From: an uncultured Eubacteriales bacterium | GTDB taxonomy: Bacteria > Bacillota > Clostridia > Oscillospirales > Oscillospiraceae | Direction of reading: 5' to 3' | NCBI GenBank assembly: GCA_900546615.1 | Contig: URDJ01000019.1 | Coordinates: 1 to 51,212 of the forward strand | Length of the DNA: 51,212 nucleotides | Shown here: piece after piece, positions 8,172 through 15,880 of the stretch | How the letters are laid out: each line of letters starts with the position of its first letter | How positions within the stretch are numbered: position 1 is the stretch's first letter | Program-made: the position numbers and the translations under genes | Notes under the pieces: model-generated | Databases searched by the model: none | What the model was told of the DNA's origin: nothing | What the model saw: only the letters and a program-made list of their open reading frames with translations

Positions 8172-8202
8172 TTGACCTGAAGTCAGCTTTAGGTATTACA
8201 CT
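8172..8202 (+). promoter_or_regulatory. MerR-type promoter for the hydrolase operon
   Basis: -35 TTGACC (8172-8177) and -10 TACACT (8197-8202) are separated by 19 bp, the spacing typical of MerR-activated promoters. The spacer holds the dyad ACCTGAAG...CTTTAGGT (8175-8194; 7 of 8 positions paired). Confidence 0.8.
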
Positions 8203-8250
8203 CATTGTATCAAAGCGGTAAACCGCTGTCAAGGCAAGGGAGTGTTTCAA

Positions 8251-9225
8251 ATGGAAAAGCTGAATTTGACCAATGACTGGGACAAGACCTTCCCGAAAAG
8301 CGACCGGGTGTGGCACGAGAAGGTCTGTTTTCACAACCGTTTCGGAATAGCGTTGGCGGGCGACCTGTACGTCCCGCAGGGGACGCCGAAGCCCTTTGCG
8401 GCGCTGGCGGTCTGCGGGCCATTCGGCGCGGTGAAGGAGCAGTCCTCCGGACTCTATGCACAGGAGCTGGCGGAGCGGGGGTTTCTATGCCTCGCCTTTG
8501 ACCCATCGTTCACCGGAGAGAGCGGTGGCGAGCCGCGGTATGTGGCCTCGCCCGACATAAACACCGAGGATTTTCAGGCGGCGGTGGACTATCTCTCTGC
8601 CCGGGACGACGTAGACTCTGAGAAGATCGGCCTCGTTGGTATCTGCGGCTGGGGCGGCATGGCGCTCAACGCAGCTTGCATCGACACGCGCGTCAGGGCC
8701 ACGGTCGCATCCACGATGTACGACATGTGCCGGGTCACGGCCAACGGCTACTTCGACGCAGAGGACAGCGCCGAGGCGCGGCAGGCCAAACGCGCCGCGC
8801 TCAACGCCCAGCGCACCGCGGACTACAAAAGCGGCGGTTACGCCCGCGCCGGCGGCGTAGTGGACCCTCTGCCCGAGGACGCGCCGCAGTTCGTGCGCGA
8901 TTACTACGACTACTACAAGACCCCGCGCGGATACCACGCGAGGTCCCTTAACTCGAACGCAGGCTGGAACACGACCAGCTCGCTGTCCTTCCTGAACGGC
9001 TCGCTGCTGCGATATGCCGACGAGATCAGCAGTGCCGTCATGGTGCTGCACGGAGAGGCGGCGCACTCGCTCTACTTTGGACGCGACGCCTTCTCGAAGC
9101 TGCGCGGCGAGAACAAGGAGCTGGTCATCGTCCCCGGCGCGTCCCACACCGACCTCTACGACCGGAAAGATATCATTCCATTTGAGCGCATCGCTGATTT
9201 CTTCAGGAGGTATCTGGACGCATGA
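8251..9225 (+). CDS. Alpha/beta-hydrolase fold protein under MerR control
   Basis: 324 aa, cytosolic (no signal peptide). It has the core of the alpha/beta-hydrolase fold: strand and cap near DLYVPQG, an oxyanion region, the elbow segment LVGICGWGGMALNA (about residue 130) and the C-terminal VIVPGASHTDLYD with a catalytic-type His. The elbow is GICGWGG, whereas related YcjY-type hydrolases usually have a Ser at the place of the Trp, so the nucleophile may be the Cys or be absent. ATG 8251 is preferred over GTG 8242 because AAGGGAG (8236-8242) is correctly spaced. It overlaps the next gene by 4 nt. The substrate is unknown. Confidence 0.85.
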   Translation: MEKLNLTNDWDKTFPKSDRVWHEKVCFHNRFGIALAGDLYVPQGTPKPFAALAVCGPFGAVKEQSSGLYAQELAERGFLCLAFDPSFTGESGGEPRYVASPDINTEDFQAAVDYLSARDDVDSEKIGLVGICGWGGMALNAACIDTRVRATVASTMYDMCRVTANGYFDAEDSAEARQAKRAALNAQRTADYKSGGYARAGGVVDPLPEDAPQFVRDYYDYYKTPRGYHARSLNSNAGWNTTSSLSFLNGSLLRYADEISSAVMVLHGEAAHSLYFGRDAFSKLRGENKELVIVPGASHTDLYDRKDIIPFERIADFFRRYLDA

Positions 9226-9494
9226 GGCGCGGCGGGCTGGAGCTGACAGCGGAGCCGTACGGCGGCTTCGAGCAGGTCGCCGCCCTGCCTGAGCGCATCG
9301 TGCGCGACGACAGGCAGACGACCGCACAGCCCGGGGACATTATGCTGTACAACGGCAGCTCCATCGTGCTGTTTTACGGCTCAAACAGCTGGAGCTACAC
9401 CCGGCTCGGACGGATCAGCGGCCTGGATGAGGCCGAACTGACCGAGCTGCTCGGCGGAGGCGGCGTCAATATCACGCTGTCCGTCCCGTCCTGA
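9222..9494 (+). CDS. Cyclophilin-like fold protein (90 aa)
   Basis: The segment QPGDIMLYNGSSIVLFYGSN (about 36-55), followed by SWSYTRLGRI, is characteristic of the small bacterial cyclophilin-like domain family. These share the cyclophilin barrel but generally lack proven prolyl-isomerase activity. The start codon overlaps the hydrolase stop (ATGA), so it is translationally coupled and belongs to the MerR-controlled operon. No signal peptide is seen. It may assist or modulate the hydrolase, but that is inference. Confidence 0.8.
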   Translation: MRRGGLELTAEPYGGFEQVAALPERIVRDDRQTTAQPGDIMLYNGSSIVLFYGSNSWSYTRLGRISGLDEAELTELLGGGGVNITLSVPS

Positions 9495-9500
9495 CGCAAC

Positions 9501-9535
9501 AACGCCCCGGACGCTGCCGCGCCCGGGACGTTTCG
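9501..9535. terminator. Possible terminator between convergent genes
   Basis: AACGCCCCGG (9501-9510) pairs with CCGGGACGTT (about 9523-9532) with one mismatch; TTTCG follows. The U-tract is weak, but the hairpin lies in the 51-bp gap between two convergent stops. Confidence 0.45.
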
Positions 9536-9545
9536 TGTTCGACAC

Positions 9546-10628
9546 TCAGTTCAGGGTAAGGTCGCCCTCGCGTATCCAGCCGATCCTCCTGAAGAACAGG
9601 CCCAGGGCCCAGCAGAGGACGGCGGGCAGTACGATGCAGATGAGCGCAAGGCCGAGCCAGTCCGTGGCGGTGGGCACTATGGCGGTTGCGCCCTTGGCCA
9701 GCGCGTCGGAGCCCGGCTCGAACCAGCCGGTGACGACGCCTATGGGCCCGCACATGCCGCAGGTGCCCATGCCCGAGTTTATGGGCGCGCCGTTCATCTC
9801 CAGCTTGAAGACGCAGGTGGCGATGGGGCCGGTTATCATGGACGTGATGATCGCGGGCAGCCAGATGCGCGGGTTTTTGACGATGTTGCCCATCTGGAGC
9901 ATGGAGGTACCGAGGCCCTGGCTGACGAGGCCGCCCCAGCGGTTCTCGCGGAAGCTCATGACGGCAAAGCCGACCATGTTTGCGCAGCAGCCGGCAAGCG
10001 CCGCGCCGCCGGAAAGACCAGTTAGAGTAAGCACCTGACAGATGGCGGCAGAGGAGATGGGCAGCGTGAGCGCGATGCCGACGAGCGCTGAGACGAGTAT
10101 GCCCATCCAGAAGGGCTGCAGCTCCATGGCCCACTCGATGAGATCGCCCACGTAGCCCGCGCCCACGCCGATAGGCGGGGCTATGAGGGCGGCGAGCGCC
10201 ACTCCTATGAAGATGGTCACGAGCGGGGTGACGAGTATGTCTATGGGAGTCTCCTTGCTCACGGCCTTACCGAACTCGGCGGCTATGATGGCTACCACGA
10301 GGACGGCGAGCGGCCCGCCCGCGCCGCCCAGAGCGTTGGACGCCCAGCCGACGGCGGCGAGCGAAAACAGCACGAGCGGCGGACACTTGAGCGCAAAGCC
10401 GATGGCCACAGCCATGGCCGGGCCGCTCATCGCCGTGGCATAGCCGCCGACTGTCGAAAAAATCTCCACGCCCGTCTGCGAGCCGAGCGTGTTGAGTATC
10501 GTACCGATGAGCAGCGAGCAGAACAGCCCCTGCGCCATGGCGCCCAGCGCGTCGATGCCGTAGCGCTTGAGCGAAAACTCTATGTCCTTCCTCTTGAGGA
10601 ACGCCTTGAACCCGTTCAAAGAAACCAC
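9546..10628 (-). CDS. PTS EIIC-like membrane transporter, probable niacin-related uptake
   Basis: 360 aa with about ten hydrophobic segments and Gly/Pro-rich loops, matching the PTS_EIIC_2-type membrane family (EIIC fold without the phosphotransfer domains EIIA or EIIB). It is an integral membrane protein, probably a small-molecule permease. The decisive clue is its promoter, which carries a near-perfect NiaR-type palindrome, so it should be repressed by niacin together with pncB. Uptake of nicotinate, nicotinamide or a precursor is therefore inferred. Start GTG 10628 is uncertain; TTG 10619, eight bases after GGGGTGG, is an alternative giving 357 aa. Confidence 0.8.
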   Translation of the reverse strand: MVSLNGFKAFLKRKDIEFSLKRYGIDALGAMAQGLFCSLLIGTILNTLGSQTGVEIFSTVGGYATAMSGPAMAVAIGFALKCPPLVLFSLAAVGWASNALGGAGGPLAVLVVAIIAAEFGKAVSKETPIDILVTPLVTIFIGVALAALIAPPIGVGAGYVGDLIEWAMELQPFWMGILVSALVGIALTLPISSAAICQVLTLTGLSGGAALAGCCANMVGFAVMSFRENRWGGLVSQGLGTSMLQMGNIVKNPRIWLPAIITSMITGPIATCVFKLEMNGAPINSGMGTCGMCGPIGVVTGWFEPGSDALAKGATAIVPTATDWLGLALICIVLPAVLCWALGLFFRRIGWIREGDLTLN

Positions 10629-10641
10629 CCCGGAAAACAGT

Positions 10642-10703
10642 TATCGTTACAGGTGTCTTGACACCTGTAACGATACTTTATGCCCTTCGGAGCTGATTGT
10701 CAA
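10642..10703 (-). promoter_or_regulatory. Strong promoter with a 34-bp NiaR-type operator
   Basis: Leftward promoter: -35 TTGACA (10698-10703) and -10 TAAAGT (10675-10680), 17-bp spacer. An inverted repeat with 16-bp perfect arms (10642-10657 and 10660-10675, two central T) starts at the -10 element and covers the transcription start. Its core AGGTGTCTTGACACCT has the same GGTGT...ACACC arms as the pncB box at 5105-5120, as expected for NiaR repression. Confidence 0.85.
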
Positions 10704-10731
10704 CAGTAGATTATTTTTTCACATACGCGTG

Positions 10732-11421
10732 TCAGAGGGCTGCTCTGCCCTTGCACAGGAAGCGTTTGCGGTAGAACAGGAAAAAGGCCGGGACTGCGAA
10801 CAGCAGGGTGCCTACCGTGTCTATGAAGGCGTGCTGCTTCACCAGCACCGTCGAGGCCATGCAGAGCACACATGCCGCCGTTATCAGCACTTTCCACGGC
10901 TTCTTGAAAACCTGGCTGTCAAAGACGCACAGTATATCCCCCAGACAGCCCAGCACGTGCATGCTCGGAAAGACGTTCGTCGGCGTATCCGCGGCCCAGA
11001 TTATCGTCATTATCCAGGTGCCGAAGTCCGTCGCCTGCACGCCCTCGGGCCTCAGGTTCTGTCCGTTCGGAATGAGCACGTCGAGGACGAGCGTCGCCGT
11101 CAGCGTGAACATGTTATAATACATCCACCGCTTGAACGCCTCGCCGTCCTTTATCAGCGTAGGCACGCCCACCGCCGCAAACAGCGGGTACCAGAGTATG
11201 TAGAACACCGCAAAGCTCGGCAAAAATGGTATGTAGCTGTCTATGACCGAGTCCGTCACCCAGTAGCCCTCGGTCGGCGTGTTGGCCTCTATGATGAAAA
11301 AGGCCGTCAGATAGACGGGAAAGTACAGCGCCAGCATCCAGTATTTATGCGTGCGCAGAAACTCCCACACCGTTTTGAACGTCTTGCGTAAAATGACCGA
11401 TTCCCCCAAATTCTCAGACAC
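10732..11421 (-). CDS. PAP2-superfamily membrane protein
   Basis: 229 aa with about six membrane helices. FPSMHVLGCLGD (about residue 151) and KQHAFIDTVGT (about 196) correspond to the second and third conserved blocks of type 2 phosphatidic acid phosphatases, with the SMH and H...D residues placed for catalysis. The first KxxxxxxRP block is not clear, though QNLRPEG may be its remnant. Members dephosphorylate lipid phosphates or act as inositol-phospholipid synthases. Start GTG 11421; the ribosome site is weak (GGGAAC). It diverges from gluQ. Confidence 0.8.
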   Translation of the reverse strand: MSENLGESVILRKTFKTVWEFLRTHKYWMLALYFPVYLTAFFIIEANTPTEGYWVTDSVIDSYIPFLPSFAVFYILWYPLFAAVGVPTLIKDGEAFKRWMYYNMFTLTATLVLDVLIPNGQNLRPEGVQATDFGTWIMTIIWAADTPTNVFPSMHVLGCLGDILCVFDSQVFKKPWKVLITAACVLCMASTVLVKQHAFIDTVGTLLFAVPAFFLFYRKRFLCKGRAAL

Positions 11422-11491
11422 AGCTTGTTCCCATCAGGACAAAAATATGCTATCCTTTGAATATCAAAAAACTATCGACTCGGAGGCCGAT

Positions 11492-12421
11492 ATGGAAAAG
11501 ACACCGGAAGGCCGTTTCGCTCCCAGCCCCAGTGGACGGCTGCACCTTGGAAATATGCTCGCGTCCCTGCTCGCGTGGCTGGACATCCGCTCTCTGGGCG
11601 GAGTGATGCTGTTTCGGCTCGAGGACCTCGACCCCGAGCGCAGCTGGGACGAGTATGCCAGCCTCATGGCGGAGGACCTGCGCTGGCTCGGCCTCGACTG
11701 GGACCTCGGATGGCCCGATGAAGACCCATCCTGCCGTCAGGGCCTGCGCACGGAGCGCTACGAGGCCGCGTATGCGAGGCTCAAGGCTCTCGGTCTCGTC
11801 TACCCCTGCTGGTGCTCGCGGGCTGAGCGGCTCGCGGCCAGCGCGCCGCACCCCGGCGAGGAGCGCCCACTCGGCTGCAAGTGCAGGTACTACACAGAAG
11901 AAGATAAGCTCAAAATGCGCCGCCGCCCGGCCTCAAAGGTCATCGTACCGGACGCAGAGGTCTTCGTCCTCGACGGGCACTACGGCGAATACAGCGAGAA
12001 CCTCGCGCGGGAGAGCGGAGACTTCATCATCCGCCGCTCCGACGGAGTATATGCCTATCAGCTTGCCGTCTCGGTGGACGACATGGAGATGGGCGTCACG
12101 CGCGTCGTGCGCGCCCGCGACCTGCTCAGTTCCGCGCCGAGGCAGAAGTGGCTCATCGAGACCCTGGGCGGCGTTGCGCCGGAGTACTGCCACTGCCCGC
12201 TGCTCGTCTCGCCCGAGGGGCGCAAGCTCTCGAAGCGCGAGGGCGACCTGAACATGGAGACGCTCAGGCAGCGCTACACGCCCGAGGCGCTCTGCGGTGT
12301 CCTGGCGTATCTCGCAGGCCTCATCGACCGGCCGGAGCCTGTGACGCCGAGTGAGCTGGTGCCGGGCTTCTCATGGTCGAAGGTGGCAAAGGCGGACATC
12401 ATTCTGCCCGCCTGGGTCTAG
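11492..12421 (+). CDS. gluQ: Glutamyl-Q tRNA(Asp) synthetase
   Basis: 309 aa, matching the length of GluQ-RS (YadB) rather than full glutamyl-tRNA synthetase: it has the Rossmann catalytic domain and no anticodon-binding domain. Signatures are GRFAPSPSGRLHLGN (class I HIGH motif as HLGN), the CWC...CKC zinc-type cysteines (about 107-130) and KLSKR (KMSKS motif). The enzyme activates glutamate and attaches it to queuosine in tRNA(Asp). The frame is open upstream to 11351, but ATG 11492 after CGGAGG is the natural start. Stop is TAG. Its 3' end overlaps the convergent ATPase gene by 23 bp. Confidence 0.93.
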   Translation: MEKTPEGRFAPSPSGRLHLGNMLASLLAWLDIRSLGGVMLFRLEDLDPERSWDEYASLMAEDLRWLGLDWDLGWPDEDPSCRQGLRTERYEAAYARLKALGLVYPCWCSRAERLAASAPHPGEERPLGCKCRYYTEEDKLKMRRRPASKVIVPDAEVFVLDGHYGEYSENLARESGDFIIRRSDGVYAYQLAVSVDDMEMGVTRVVRARDLLSSAPRQKWLIETLGGVAPEYCHCPLLVSPEGRKLSKREGDLNMETLRQRYTPEALCGVLAYLAGLIDRPEPVTPSELVPGFSWSKVAKADIILPAWV

Positions 12422-14843
12422 CGTGCTTGCCGTGCGAGCGCAGGGAGTCAAAACTCTGCTTTATCTTTTCCTGCGCCCGGCAGAACAGCATGAGCGCAGG
12501 CCACGAGAGCAGCGCGAACACCGTCAGTATCATCCCTGCGGGAAGGTCGAGCTTTGAGATCGTGAACAGCTCCGGCAGTACGAGTACGCAGACTCCGAAG
12601 CCGACGACCAGCGCGACGATCATGGCCTTGCGCAGAAGGTTATACGGCCTGCAGGTGCGGTGCACGACCATGAGTCCCACAACGCAGAGGATGATCGTGC
12701 AGATTGTGCCCATCATATCCTCGCCCACCTCGAACACCAGACAGAACAGTATGGCCCCGAGCACGAGCACGAGGTTCGTGAGCCCGGCGGGCAGGGCGCG
12801 GAAGATGACGTTTGACAGGAATTTGCCCTTAATGAGCGAAGTGTTCGGCTCCATGGCGAGGATAAAGCCGGGAATACCGATGGTCAGCGCGGAGACGAGG
12901 CTCATCTGCGCGCTTGTGACCGGGTAGGGCAGGGTAAATATCAGCGTGATCACAGCGAGCGCGAAGGAGAAGATGTTCTTTACGAGAAAGAGCGTCGCCG
13001 AGCGCTCGATGTTGTTTATTACGCGCCGGCCCTCGGCAACTACGGAGGGCATGGCGGCGAAGTTGGACTCGAGCAGCACGATGTGCGAGACCTGGCTGGC
13101 GGCGTCGGAGCCGGAGGCCATGGCGATGGAGCAGTCGGCCTCCTTGAGGGCGAGCACGTCATTGACGCCGTCGCCGGTCATGGCCACGGTGTGGCCGTCG
13201 GCCTTGAGCGCCCGGACGAATTTGCGCTTCTGGTCGGGAGTGACGCGGCCGAAAACCGTGTACTTCTCGACGGCCTCGGCGATGTCCTCGTCGGTCTCGA
13301 GCGTGCGCGCGTCCACATACTTCTCCGCGCCCTTTATCCCGGCGCGCTTTGCGACCTCGGAGACGGCCATGGCGTTGTCGCCGGAGATGACCTTTATCGC
13401 CACGCCCTGCCTGGCGAAATATTTGAAGGTGTCGGGCGCCTCGGCGCGTATCTTGTTCGAGAGCAGGATGAGCGAAATGGGCAGCAGCCCGGCATCCGGC
13501 CGCTCGTCATCCGGCTCCCCGTCGTACATGCCGAGCAGCAGCACGCGGCAGCCCTTTGATGAATAGCCGTCGATGAGCTTCGCGTACTGGCCGTAGTTCT
13601 CGCCGAGCAGCACATCGGGCGCGCCGAGCAGATAGGTCTCGTCCTCGTGGAAGCTGACTCCGCCGAACTTCTTGGCGGAGGTGAAGGGCACGGCCTTTAT
13701 CGCGTTTTGCGTGACCTTGCCGGTGAAGTAGCGCCGCAGGGCGGCCATGGTGTCGTTATCGGCGCGCATGGCGGCGACGTAGTCGGCCATGATGAGGCGT
13801 ATGTCCTCGTCCTCAAAGCGCTCGGGGCAGAGGGGCACGACGTCCTCGACGGCCATCTTGTTCTCGGTGACGGTGCCGGTCTTGTCCACGCAGAGCACGT
13901 CCACGCGGGCGAGGGTCTCTATGCAGCCCATGTCGTGGACGAGGGTCTTTTTCTGCGCCAGGCGCACGACGCCGGCGGCGAGGGCCATGCTGGTGAGCAG
14001 GTAGAGGCCCTCGGGTATCATGCCTATGAGCGAGGCCACGGTGGCGACGACGCCGTCGGAGATGCTGCGGTCGAGCCAGACGATCTCCTTAATGGCCATG
14101 AGTATGCCGAGCGGGATGATGGCGATGCCGATGACCTGGACGAGCCGGGTGAGCGAGCGCATCATCTCGGACTGCTGGGGCGGCTTGGAGGCCTTGGCCT
14201 CGAGGGTGAGGCGGCTGGCGAAGGAGTCCGCGCCCACTCGGGTGAGCCGCGCGCGGCACTCGCCGGACACGACAAAGCTGCCCGAGAGCAGCTCGTCCCC
14301 GGGCTTTTTCTTTATCTCGTCGGCCTCGCCCGTTATGAGCGCCTCATTTGCGCTGCACTCGCCCTCTACGACCACGGCGTCGGCGAAGATCTGGCCGCCG
14401 GCGGAGAATACGACGATATCGTCGCGCACCATTTCGCTGGTGGGTATCTTCCGCTGCCTGCCGTCGCGGATGACGGCGCCGTGCGGCTGTGTCAGGAGGG
14501 TGAGCTTGTCGAGCGTGCGCTTTGAGCGCAGCTCCTGGACGATACCGATGGCGATGTTGGCGAGGACGACGCCCATGAACATCACGTTCTGCCAGGAGCC
14601 GACGGCCAGCACGCAGGCGGCGAGCAGGAAAAAGAGCATGTTAAAATAGGTGAAGACGTTGGACTTAATGATCTGTCCGACGGTCTTTCCCGGCGGATCA
14701 ATGGGCAGGTTAGCCCAGCCGGCGTCGATGCGCTCCTGTGCCTGCGCGGAGGAGAGGCCGGTCTCGGGATCGGTCTCCAGCTCGGCGATGTGCCGCCTGA
14801 GCGGTTCATCGATCATTTTCTCTTTTTTAAACGGCATTTTCAT
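12399..14843 (-). CDS. CtpE-like cation-transporting P-type ATPase
   Basis: About 814 aa. It has the TGE-type actuator motif (ALITGEADEI), the phosphorylation site DKTGTVTENK, the hinge TGDGVNDVLALKEAD and about ten membrane helices, hence P-type ATPase. Absence of N-terminal metal-binding domains, the ending and the N-terminal GLSSAQAQERI style suggest the CtpE group of P2-type pumps, for which Ca2+ transport has been described in mycobacteria; the ion here is inferred. The start is unclear: ATGs at 14852, 14843, 14837 and 14816 all lack a good ribosome site. The longer frame to 15011 is unlikely because it reads through the untranslated leader. Confidence 0.88.
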   Translation of the reverse strand: MKMPFKKEKMIDEPLRRHIAELETDPETGLSSAQAQERIDAGWANLPIDPPGKTVGQIIKSNVFTYFNMLFFLLAACVLAVGSWQNVMFMGVVLANIAIGIVQELRSKRTLDKLTLLTQPHGAVIRDGRQRKIPTSEMVRDDIVVFSAGGQIFADAVVVEGECSANEALITGEADEIKKKPGDELLSGSFVVSGECRARLTRVGADSFASRLTLEAKASKPPQQSEMMRSLTRLVQVIGIAIIPLGILMAIKEIVWLDRSISDGVVATVASLIGMIPEGLYLLTSMALAAGVVRLAQKKTLVHDMGCIETLARVDVLCVDKTGTVTENKMAVEDVVPLCPERFEDEDIRLIMADYVAAMRADNDTMAALRRYFTGKVTQNAIKAVPFTSAKKFGGVSFHEDETYLLGAPDVLLGENYGQYAKLIDGYSSKGCRVLLLGMYDGEPDDERPDAGLLPISLILLSNKIRAEAPDTFKYFARQGVAIKVISGDNAMAVSEVAKRAGIKGAEKYVDARTLETDEDIAEAVEKYTVFGRVTPDQKRKFVRALKADGHTVAMTGDGVNDVLALKEADCSIAMASGSDAASQVSHIVLLESNFAAMPSVVAEGRRVINNIERSATLFLVKNIFSFALAVITLIFTLPYPVTSAQMSLVSALTIGIPGFILAMEPNTSLIKGKFLSNVIFRALPAGLTNLVLVLGAILFCLVFEVGEDMMGTICTIILCVVGLMVVHRTCRPYNLLRKAMIVALVVGFGVCVLVLPELFTISKLDLPAGMILTVFALLSWPALMLFCRAQEKIKQSFDSLRSHGKHARPRRAE

Positions 14844-14852
14844 AGAGAACAT

Positions 14853-15034
14853 TTTAGCATATTTGCACGAAAAGTACAGTAAATTAATTGTTAATAAAGA
14901 GGCGCTGCCTACCGCTCGGAGGGAGATCGTGCAGTTTTCCGGTTCGTAGACCGGACAGGTCACAGACAGGTGGGGACCCCCTGGCAAGGGGCCCCCACCG
15001 GCTCCGCACAAAGGCGTATATGAGAGTCAACATT
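14853..15034 (-). promoter_or_regulatory. 182-bp gap with a strong hairpin upstream of the ATPase
   Basis: GGTGGGGACCCC (14969-14980) pairs with GGGGCCCCCACC (about 14988-14999), 11 of 12 positions, and can end transcription of the upstream ABC permease gene or form part of the ATPase leader. A weak promoter for the ATPase is possible (TTTACT, 16 bp, TATGCT, near 14854-14881). I recognise no riboswitch here. Confidence 0.35.
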
Positions 15035-15880
15035 TTACCGAATATCCTTGCGCCTGAAGCAGACTACGCCCGCCGCCGTGGTCAGCAGCGCGATAGCCGC
15101 GGACGAGACCAGCGAGAACACGGGCCGTTCCAGCTCGTAGCTGCACACGCTGATGCTCTGCCCGCTCGGCAGCGTGTCGGAGAGGAAACGGAACACCTCC
15201 CGCTTCATGCCGTCAACATAGTTGGGGTTCGGAAGGGGCTCCGAGAGCTGCGGACCCGCCTCGGTCATCATCATGCCCTGCTGGAACTCCGGCTGGCTGA
15301 GCGCGTTCAGCATATAGCTGGAGAACATCAGCAGCGCGACCGACAGCAGCAGCGCTATGACGGCCGCAACTGCGCGGTTGGTGCAGAGCATGCTCAAAAG
15401 GCAGAAGATACCCATGTACGACGCCGCGCACAGGATGAGCACGGCGCAGCGCAGGAGCATGCCGTTCACGTCCCGCCATGCGCCAATGAGGGGAACGCCC
15501 ACCAGCCCGCCGACGAACCAGCATATCAGGAAGGCCGCGGCCGCCACACAGCAGACGGCGTAGTTGGAGAGGTATATCTCCCAACGCGCCCTGCCCACGA
15601 CGAGCATGTTGCGCATCACGCCGTCGGAGTGCTCCGTGCCGATGAAAAGGCTCGCGAACACGGCGCACATGACGCCGAACACCGGAACGAGCCCGTAGAA
15701 CACGTTGTCGAGCGTTATGCTCTGCTCGAGACCGAGCTCCGTATAGTTCAACACCTGCCTGTACGTGGCCAGCATGACGAAGACGTTTGCGACGAACGAG
15801 ACAAGGCAGCATATCTGGAACACCCGGCTGCGCCAGAGCCGGTTCACGCCCGCGAGAAAGAGGTCAGACATGGTGCTCAC
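15035..15880 (-). CDS. ABC-2 type transporter permease
   Basis: 281 aa, six predicted membrane helices with a large extracellular loop between the first two. This is the layout of ABC-2 permeases of the lantibiotic-immunity or bacitracin-resistance type. The start overlaps the end of the ATP-binding protein gene by 17 bp, so the two are translated together and form one exporter. The substrate cannot be read from sequence; a peptide antibiotic or lipid is the usual guess given a response regulator two genes upstream. Confidence 0.85.
   Translation of the reverse strand: MSTMSDLFLAGVNRLWRSRVFQICCLVSFVANVFVMLATYRQVLNYTELGLEQSITLDNVFYGLVPVFGVMCAVFASLFIGTEHSDGVMRNMLVVGRARWEIYLSNYAVCCVAAAAFLICWFVGGLVGVPLIGAWRDVNGMLLRCAVLILCAASYMGIFCLLSMLCTNRAVAAVIALLLSVALLMFSSYMLNALSQPEFQQGMMMTEAGPQLSEPLPNPNYVDGMKREVFRFLSDTLPSGQSISVCSYELERPVFSLVSSAAIALLTTAAGVVCFRRKDIR

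Noticed and set aside
13647..14525. 292-codon plus-strand frame opposite the P-type ATPase
   Set aside because: Antisense of conserved P-type ATPase motifs; composition is Gly/Glu/His-rich as expected for mirrored codons.
14853..15034. Riboswitch upstream of the P-type ATPase
   Set aside because: One strong hairpin is present but none of the conserved cores of yybP-ykoY, M-box or NiCo elements could be matched by eye.
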